Part shown: positions 55,563 through 64,000 of the stretch, in pieces
Position numbering within the stretch: the stretch's first letter is position 1
Layout: each line of letters starts with the position of its first letter
Origin: Liquidambar formosana
Taxonomy: Eukaryota; Streptophyta; Magnoliopsida; Saxifragales; Altingiaceae
Assembly: GCA_039720395.1 (NCBI GenBank)
Contig: CM077822.1
Location: 16,819,043-16,883,042 of the forward strand
Reading direction: 5' to 3'
DNA length: 64,000 nt
The notes under the pieces: model-generated
Seen by the model: the letters and a program-made list of their open reading frames with translations, nothing else
Database searches by the model: none
What the model was told of the DNA's origin: nothing
Made by a program: the position numbers and the translations under genes

Positions 55563-56712
55563 TTAGAATACTCCAAAAAATGTGGCCACAGCAAAAACAA
55601 GAAACAGTGCTCCACCCAAGTAGCCAACCTGATTGGAGATCAAGTCAGTTGCACATAAATCAAAATGTAAGCTACAATAACAAGGAAAGAGTATTGGCTC
55701 CTACCAGTTTTTCAGATATGTACTTGGCAAGAAATGCTCCTCCTAGAACTGCAATAAATGTTGCTAGTAAGTGTCCAGCAATGGCTCCACCTGCGACACC
55801 CCAGGGGGACTGTAGAGGGAAAATGTCAAGAATGAAATTTTGTTATGCTTAAAGTTTTGTGGACCGTTGAAGGATGGATTTGATTTTATAATTGAAAGTT
55901 TACTAATTTGCACCTGTGCAGCACCGAGAGCAATTGTTGCAAGCATTGAGCGGTCTCCCCATTCCTAGAAGCAATTACGATATTAATAAAATTGGAGTGT
56001 GTGCTTCAGGACATCAAACCTCTTAAATGCTTCATATATTCAAATGAAGTCGCTTATTAATCATGAATGACTGCAAATGAAAAAAAGGATTCAGCACCTC
56101 CACAATTACTCTATCTACAACTATGTTACATGGACTCGGGTATCGGCGTTGGGTGCAGGTATGTCTCTTGTGTCAGATTCATCCACTTTCCAAAGATTAT
56201 TCACTATTTTGAAGTGTCGTGCAGGATTACCCACACCCATCTCACATGTGTCCGACATGGGTACTTCACACATTTTGAAGTGTCCATGTAACATAGATCT
56301 ACAATCATGTTGCCACATCACAGTACAAAAGAGCTGGTTGCCCTCTTACCAACAGAAGTGATACAGGTGAATTAATAAAAATCTTAAATTCTGGATTAAA
56401 TGATACCAGCAACATACATACTGCAATGTGGGCCAATAAGGTTGTCATGGCAACAAATTTGGAGAATCTGAACCTATGAAATAAATGTGCCTTGTTTTCA
56501 TATTGAAGCAATACAAATCAGGTAGACATCTGACTTGAACAAGTGCTGCAAATTACTTTAACAAGATGCTTACAGCAAAAAATATGAGGCTGAATGATTT
56601 CCAGACAATTTCAAATGGATTTGAGAGCCGTTTCGACACCTGAAGACATTAAACACAGCATTCACTGTAAAAAAATTTGCCAAATGTAATTTTGATAACA
56701 CCCCACTGGGCC

Positions 56713-56743
<31 letters not shown>

Positions 56744-59700
56744 TCTACCTACCTACAAAGGACATGTGAACTATAAGAACTTGTAAAAGTAAGGAATTGC
56801 ATTTCTGAACAAAGGCATAAGGCCTCATAAAAGGAGTGCTTTTTAACTAGAAGATTACCTTTTCCTTCACAAGTTCCTCAGCTTCAACAAATTCATCAAG
56901 TTCAGAGCCGCTCTTGTTGCCACTCTTACCTACATTTGATGGAAGGTCCCACGCATCTTTTATTGATTTGAGGCCGAAAAACATTAAAAGAGTTACTGCT
57001 GCATATTCTCCAATGGGCAAGGCTGTTTGAAGGATCACAGAATCACAAAGATCAGAATTCTTATATACAAAAACGATTGATGGGTGAATGCTCATCAAGC
57101 CAAAAGTACTATACGAATCAGAACCAATAAGAGGATTTGCAAGTTGATAAATCAATGCAACATAGATATATATAATATAATACAATACCATACAAAATTA
57201 TGTAATGTTCTTATCATGATAAAAAGTACCATTTAAATTATCGATTATTTGTATAAACCTGATACACAAGTGAAATAGCCACCCACTGGAGGTAGGAATT
57301 TATAAGTTGAAAATGGAAGCAAATCAGTTTGGTGAAATAGAAAATGAATGGAATGTCTTTCACAATCTATGACATACAAGTACATTTGAAACAGTGTATA
57401 ATCTATGATCTGTGGACACAGACAAGTGTCATGTTTCGACATGGACAGGGTGTTGAACACGGAATATTCTCAAAGTCTAGACATGAGGACATGGCTATGT
57501 GTATATATGAGAATTTCCTACATTGAAAAAAGGTAGCTACCTATTTCTAAGTTTTCATGTGGACAAGAGAGAGTAAAACTACGACAGAAATAATGACCAT
57601 ATAAAAGTTAGTTACAAAAGGAAATAATAAAATATTGTTTTAAGGTGGACACTGTGGTAAGTTATACAGGTGTCAGACATGAGCAAACATGAACATCGCA
57701 TCAAAAACTTGTCAACATTCTGATTGCCTACAGGGAGAAGTCCAAGTCCTATATATCATCACGCACAAGTCATTAAGAAAATATCAAGGACGAGATTAGG
57801 TAGTCATCGGGCACTAGGAGTCTAGGACTAAACAATAACTTTCCCATCAAACCAGTTCAGATAAGTGGACAAGCTTTTCAGTATGATATCATCAAGTCAA
57901 CTGAAGACAAGCTGACATAAATTTTATACTCCAACTAGGGGCATAGAAAGAAATATTGACATCTAGACGTCTAAATTGTTTTTTGACGAAGTAAAGAGAA
58001 CATCTAGACGTCTAAATTGATGATTAATTATTATTTTAAGGGTGTTTCAGCCTAATTACATGAATATATTGAAGGATTTCCAGGATTAACACTCATCTAA
58101 ATCTAATAAGAAGTTTTTGCATGGAAAATACATTTTTGGAGAGAGTGCCATTAATTTAAGGAATTTCAGTTGCATGGTTGAATGGGACAAACAATTAATT
58201 AAGAAAGACCATCCCATTTTCGACAGGTGCAGGTGGTGATGATCACCCTGGGGTATGAGCCAGCGCCCTTGACAGGCACTCCAGGACCTGCCAATGCTCA
58301 TAAAAAGATGGGTGGTCGGTCCTCCATTCATCCGTACTGAACTTCAATGTAAATATTTCTTTTCCAACGAGAACTTCTTACTATGCCATTTCTTTCTTGT
58401 CATTATTTGATTGAATTAAATTGCAACCGTTTAAAAAAAAAATGACAAAAATTCGGCAAGATATATGGTGATATGCAGTGAAGATCAACTACTCCACAGG
58501 TAAGGAGTGTTATGGTTCCAGATGAACATGTTACAAGGATAAGGGAATGACCAACAAGAACACTGATCGAGGCTTTGAGAAAACAGATGATGAACTACAA
58601 TCTAACAATAAATATAGACTAAAACAAGGGAAATGGACAAACTGGGCTCAGGTAGCTGACCAAATACTTGATATAAGGTTTTTTAAAATGGAGTTGAATT
58701 AATTCGTTGATCAAAATCTCCCAAGCATTCTGCTAAAAGCCAACACTGGAATGCTATGATTTATTTTCTCAAATAAATGAAAATAATATGCTATTAGTAA
58801 TACCGTTTATAGCATTTGTGTTCATATTGTTAGTTGTTACTTAATTTAATTCATCATCAACCATATAGTAAATCTGGTGAAATTGAGAGATGACAGGACA
58901 CACAACTTACTTGTCTGAAATTGAGCAGGCACTGAATGAAATATCCGTCCTATCACGACTGACAGAACTGTCATAAGTGAAAGAGCAGCCATTGATCCCA
59001 ACAGAACCTGGTCATTGATTCAATAGCTCGTGAGATCAACCAATGTCCAGAAGTAAATGTTCAATAGTAACCAACATAAATGAGTTAAATGAGTTAACAT
59101 GGTTTAATTAAGGCCAATTGTAAAATACTCCATCCCATCTCAGCTATTCCAGTTATAATACAAATCTACTCCAAATCAAAGTAAGTGCAAATGCATACTT
59201 GGAATTATTCTAAATAATAAAATTAGAATATTCAATTTTATAGAAGCACACATTTATTGAATTGGATATTAAAACATAAAGAGTGCATTTACAAAGAGAA
59301 ACCACAAATAGGTGCAAAAAATACTAGTAACAGATAATAATAATAATGTTGTCCAAGTTTACAAAAAATAAGGCTACTCTGATATACTTGAAGTAACAAA
59401 CAATGGAGCTCCAAAAAATCATCTTGATCACATTTTTCTCCTTTACCCTCCCCTCATAGAAATTATATCTTCAAGAAAAGCCTACTTTCTTCTTCCATAG
59501 TTCTTGATATACGGTGAGCAGAGAAACTCTCCACATGCTAGAGCATAATGCTTGTTCACTGTGGTCAACAACTGTTTTATACCCTATACAACTCAACTGA
59601 ACTCAAGATAGCTTATTCCCAATTTTCTTTTTCTTTTTTTTTTCTTTTTTTTTGTTGGGGGGGGGGGGGGGGGGGGTCAGTTACATGATTTTTTTTTTCC

Positions 59701-62700
59701 CACCATTTTGCTTTATTCAAGATTTCCAAATCTGCACACATAGGAAACTTTGGAGGAAATATTCTCGTAACTAAGAGGATTTAGTAGGAATGAAGTTCCT
59801 TAGATTTTGCCCAATCCATCTTAGCACCCTTGGAAAAGGCATCTAGAAGGGTGGGGCATCCTTGGGGTTGGATTCCTACTACTGATCAGAAAGAAAAATA
59901 AAAAAGGTTACATGGAATCTAATATTAATAGAAATGGGTTTATATGTCGTTGATTTGCATGGTGATGCTCAATCACTTTTATTATCATGCTGTCAGTTTG
60001 CTTCAATGATCTTTGACAATATCCTACCTAGATTTGACATTTTATGGTTCCCAATAAAAACTACAGAGCTTGTTGGAGGCCAAAGTGGTGAATAGCACAG
60101 CTTAAAACCATAAATAAGGACCATAACTATAAGTAGTACTACACTCTTGATTTTAAAATACCAATTCTTTATTGAACCCTATAAATTGCATGAAATTAGG
60201 ATACTCAAAATTTAGGGGTCCAAGAGTTCACTTGAATATAATCAGTGGAAAACAATGTAAATGAGTGATCCTACTGAATTGGGCTAGGTCCATCCAGTCA
60301 TCTCTCTTGTTTTCTGATTTTCTAAAGGGATAATTATTCCTCCAACTTCATAGAGTTGAGATTTTTTGTTAGTTTCAATGGTTTTCCATGTCATATTCTC
60401 CTATGATCCTACATATAGACATAGAAAAAATAAAGCAACCTTTAAACTCCCATTAATAGAGAGATTTAAACACAATTTCAAACCTTATTTCAGAAAATGA
60501 TATGAAAATGAACATGGGAAAATAGACTAAAAGATAGAGGATCATACCAGTCCCTTCTCATACTGCATGGCCAGAAGTGCAGCAATAAAAAAAGTCTGCT
60601 CAATTTAAAAAGAAAAAAAGAAAAAAGAAGAAGCACAATTTAAGCTCTGTTTCAACTTTTAAAGCCAAAAAGGGTATAATTAAACTATATAGGAAACAAG
60701 AAACATAATTAACCTACATTTCTAATATTGAAAGCACGATGATAGCATAGCATTCTAAGAAATAAAAGGAAATGGCAGGAGGGGTGTGAAGTATCTATCC
60801 ATGGGGATGCTGAGTGCATCAAAGCACACAAAAAGGAGAAAAATGAAAAGATCTAAATCAGGAGTTTAATAAAAATGTAATATGCTTGTATGATAGTAAG
60901 TGTGTTGGATTTTTTTCAATGCTTGTATGATAGTAAGATTTTGGGGGATGGGAATGATTCCTTGGTTTGGCGTAAGGATTCTAAAGGATCATTCTCCATA
61001 AAATCTTTCTATAGCATTCTGAGACCTCAACGAGTTCCTTTCCTCCCAGCTTTGGTGGCAAGGAAGATGCAGAAACGGTTGATCACCTCTTCATCCATGC
61101 TTGGTGGCAAGAAGCCGTTGGATGCTCACCTTAAATATTTTTGGGATCCATTGGGTTCTGCCTGTCTACTTATAATCTTTTATCGGATTGGTGGTTTAAA
61201 AGGGGCACAAAGGAGACTAAGGTGATTTGGAGAATGGTTCCACGTGCTATTTTTTGGTGCCTTTGGAGAGAAAGGAATTGTAGGACTTTTGAAGGGATTG
61301 AAATGTCTACAATTGCTCTTAAATCTTTTTTTTATTAAGACCCTTTTTTGTGGTATTGTAGTTACTCTAACATCCATAACCCCTCTTTTGTATGTTTTGT
61401 TGATTCCCTTAAGTTGTAAAAGGGGTTTATGGCTTGTTCTTGTATATGTCTATGTGCATGGGCTAAGCCCTTTTTGTTCTAATATATATTTACTTCATCA
61501 AAAAATAAAATAAAAAATTGTACAATGTTTTCTTTTGTTATTTGATTGAATTTCCTTTTTGTGGGAATGAGACATGTGGACTGTTTTAGTTGGACTCAAA
61601 CCAAATCGTCAATAAAGTAATGAATCCTTTCTGCTCTCTTCTTTTTAATTTTCTGTAAGTCTATTATAAGCACCTAAGTCCACTGAAATTTCATTAAAAC
61701 CTATGACAAATCAGATGCAATGTTAGAAACGGAAAAGTGGGCTAGCCTCAAAATCAAGGGTCAGTCCCAAACCTGGTTTCCTTTGTACAACAGTACGGAG
61801 TTACATGTAAATGGTTCTCTCTATAATGAGAACAAAGCTGTAGCCTGTAGGTAATGCACAAACAAAAACATCCCCAAGATCTCTCTCTCTGACCCTAAAA
61901 TCCTTCACCAATCAGTGATCATTTTATCATATATAATTAGTCCATGATTTATCAACCCTCAGACCAGTCCTAATTTTCAGAAAAATACATTATTAATTTA
62001 ATTTTCCACAGAAAAAATGAGGGGGTGGGGTTACACTTTCACTGCCTCAACTATACACCCTTTTGCACTTAACATCCTAAACTCTATTTTTTTTTTTTTT
62101 TTTTGAAACTGTGAAAGTGTAATTTCCCCCTGCGCCAAAAAAAAAAATGGTGATTAGGGTTGGTGATTTTGTAACTACACAAATTGCAGGCAATAACCAT
62201 TGCTGAAAATTGTATAGTGCAAAGATGAAAGCACATAAACCTTATGATTCAAGCCTACAAATTATTCAATGTTGTATAAATATACCATGTGAGGCTCTAA
62301 AGTCACTAAATATTCACATAATTGATTTGTAAACATAATGTGTCTGTTAGTACCAAGAAGTTTCTAGAGGTTTATAAGTGTACAAATGTATATAGGACAT
62401 TGTGTTTTGCCAACACTTATATATCATACTTATATCTTACTCCCTCTGTTCCTAATTGACTCTCCCCTTTGAAAAGACACGTTTTTTTAGGAGACCCTAT
62501 TAAATGCTTTCACATCAACACATATCTTTCAACATTCCAAGTTTACCCTCAAGTGTACAAAACATTATAAATGGAGAGAATACCCTTTCAAGGGTATTTT
62601 AGGAAATCTAATATGAAAAATCATCGACTTTTTGAATGTGACAATAATTTTGGAACATCCCAAAAAGGAAAGTAGGACACTTAAATACGAACGGAGGGAG

Positions 62701-62757
62701 TATTATATTATCAAAATAAGCTCTATTTCAAGCTTTCATGCATCTGGTTTACTCTGA

Positions 62758-62791
<34 letters not shown>

Positions 62792-63250
62792 CCTGATGAA
62801 GTACTATGAAGTCTGAACTTTCACATTGTTAAGGTGTCAAGAAAAGTAAAAACGAACCTCCCTAGATTGTATGACAGGCCCCTACTAACAGGAAAAGTAA
62901 GAAAACAGAACATACTCAAAAAATTCAGCCATAGAATCACTTATATTGAGATAAATAAAAAACATGGATCCAGTCCACAAAGAAATGCACTATTCACAAT
63001 ACCACCGATTTGACCTAAAGGTAAAAAGAAAAAGAAACATAAACCCATCTCTGATAGATAAGTTACCTTGTCCCCAATTTCAGAAACAAATATCAACGTG
63101 AATGCAGCAGTGAAACCCGACTTGGAAATTGCTGCTAACAGTGATGAAGGTCCTCCTTTTACAAATGCAATCAGTGAAAATACTAAAGCACTTCCAAATA
63201 GCACGAGAGCGATGGAGAGAAGATAAGGAATTTGGTTTGGAGGCTTCTCA
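55563..63250 (-). CDS. GDT1-like (UPF0016) chloroplast Mn/Ca transporter, PAM71/CMT1 type, 5' end outside the window
   Basis: Eight exons are traced on the minus strand: 63250-63067, 60595-60548, 59007-58911, 57022-56859, 56639-56574, 55964-55914, 55809-55705 and 55628-55563 (TAA). All joins keep phase and all introns are GT-AG. About 259 residues are visible. The two hallmark cation-binding repeats are present: SEIGDK with TFF from the next exon, and AEWGDRSMLATIALGAAQ. Hydrophobic helices flank them: FGSALVFSLIAFVKGG, GSMAALSLMTVLSVVIG, GEYAAVTLLMFFGLKSI, GAIAGHLLATFIAVLGGAFL and GALFLVFAVATFFGVF. Relatives move manganese or calcium across thylakoid or envelope membranes. The missing N-terminus would hold the transit peptide. 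Mid-loop acidic residues (ELDEFVEAEELVKEK) are typical. No lesion is seen. Assignment between PAM71 and its homologue CMT1 is not certain; the C-terminal end suggests the latter. Confidence 0.88.
56121..56296. mobile_element. 176-bp hAT-type MITE in a GDT1-like intron
   Basis: The perfect 15-bp terminal inverted repeats CTATGTTACATGGAC (56121-56135 and inverse at 56282-56296) are flanked by a perfect 8-bp duplication ATCTACAA (56113-56120 and 56297-56304). No coding capacity. Confidence 0.88.
59657..59676. repeat. Homopolymer G run of 20
   Basis: It follows a long poly-T stretch in a GDT1-like intron. Its length may not be exact in the assembly. Confidence 0.8.
60890..61515 (+). mobile_element. 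LINE 3' fragment in the second-last 5' visible intron of the GDT1-like gene
   Basis: SLVWRKDSKGSFSIKSFYSI and, in another frame, VIWRMVPRAIFWCLWRERN with CRTFEG are characteristic of the zinc-binding C-terminal region of plant LINE ORF2. They are followed by a TTTTGTTCTAATATATATTT tail and an A-rich end near 61500-61515. It is truncated, frame-shifted and antisense to the host gene. Confidence 0.75.
62440..62700. mobile_element. Stowaway-like (Tc1/mariner) MITE, 261 bp
   Basis: It begins CTCCCTCTGTTCCTAATTGA and ends ACGAACGGAGGGAG, flanked by TA on both sides (62438-62439 and 62701-62702). This CTCCCTCCGT terminus is the classic Stowaway end. Confidence 0.82.
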
Positions 63251-64000
63251 CTGCCAAATTATGAAGATATATACATGAGCTTGGAATGACTTATGAAGGA
63301 GGTCCATTATGCTCCAAAAGCATTAGAAGATATGATAACTTCTGATGCATTGAATTACATGACATGCGAGATCATTCCAGAGAGAGAGAGAGAGAGATAA
63401 AACAGGCTCCCATTAGTTAATTATCATTGGAAAGCGAAATATAATTTCCGTAATCAAATTCAACCTAAAAATTGGCCTCATCTGAACTGAATATAAATTA
63501 AATCTCTTACTTAACTAATTGAAATTGACCTCTTGCCAGAAAATTCTTGTTGATATTTTTCTGGTGCTTTACAACTTTACATACATCATACATGTAGTTA
63601 GCAGAAGAAAGGAAAAATATGTTCAAACTTGCCTTGTTTACTACTCTAAGGATAGCATACACCTCTTACATTTCTAAGAGGGGAGAATCAAGAAGATCTA
63701 CTATAAAATTTATTTTCACTCATACAAAAGAAGCTCCTCGACAGAGTAATAATTTTACAAAAGGATATTAGTTTCCATTATTATAATATAAGTTATTATA
63801 TATCAGAAACTTAAAGAAAATTAAAATTAACAAATTTTTGAATCCTTATTTTTGTTCATGTAAGCAAATGCAGCAACGTAATCAATTGGTATAAGAAATA
63901 TATGATTCCTAAAGCTTGACTAGCATCCACAAGAGCCATATATATATATATATATATATAATGAATATCATAGAATCCGTTTCACAATCAAAATTCATAT
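63251..64000. other. Intron of the GDT1-like gene running to the window edge
   Basis: The acceptor TTGGCAG just precedes the first visible exon. Nothing else coding is seen to the right edge. An (AT)n run lies at about 63940-63960 and a short GA run near 63382. Confidence 0.5.

Noticed and set aside
57360..57720. Possible repeat with several GGACA and GACATG motifs
   Set aside because: I could not find terminal repeats, a target duplication or a clear second copy in the window.
1..64000. CRISPR arrays, bacterial operons, rRNA or complete tRNA genes
   Set aside because: None seen. The only tRNA-like sequence is the SINE head at about 48500-48560, and the window is plainly plant nuclear DNA.

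Overview
This is nuclear DNA of a flowering plant. It has AT-rich, transposon-laden intergenic space, multi-exon genes with GT-AG introns up to about 13 kb, and plant-specific families: an organelle-type pentatricopeptide repeat (PPR) protein, a long dirigent protein, a GT14 glucuronosyltransferase and a chloroplast-type GDT1 transporter. I cannot name the species. The intron sizes and repeat load suggest a woody dicot or magnoliid rather than a compact genome. All exon structures were assembled by hand from splice sites and reading phase.

Layout. 1-2157 (-): N-terminal part of a PPR gene with one frame break, running off the left edge. 2522-3514: a foldback Mutator-like element. 7884-29364 (+): a complete 12-exon SERINC gene (423 codons by my splice model). 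Its fifth intron is swollen to 13.3 kb by two independently inserted hAT transposons lying in opposite orientation. Other introns hold a TRIM-like element, MITEs and tandem duplications. 29576-31889: a compound foldback element and two tandem Mutator-type MITEs. 32767-33522 (+): an intact long dirigent gene, followed about 2.85 kb downstream by a tandem duplicate that is now a pseudogene (35616-36375). 38515-40783 (-): a two-exon hydroxyethylthiazole kinase (THIM) with a one-base frame break in exon 2. 43902-53385 (+): a four-exon GT14 beta-glucuronosyltransferase. Its 7.9-kb third intron contains a degenerate LINE that was itself hit by a tRNA-derived SINE and a Harbinger-type MITE, plus an opposite-strand LINE 3' end. 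55563-63250 (-): eight exons of a GDT1/PAM71-type Mn/Ca transporter whose 5' part lies beyond the right edge.

The host genes are not functionally linked: lipid-membrane protein, cell-wall proteins, thiamine salvage, arabinogalactan glycosylation and chloroplast cation transport. This is ordinary gene order, not a cluster. Three of the six protein loci carry frame-breaking indels (PPR, THIM, dirigent copy). Either these copies are decaying or, for the two single-indel cases, the sequence contains errors. The most interesting structure is the SERINC intron. The two hAT copies are about 5.0 and 6.1 kb, each with its own perfect 8-bp target duplication and terminal arrays of ATATCG-type palindromes. 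They form a multi-kilobase inverted repeat inside a transcribed gene and could produce hairpin RNA.
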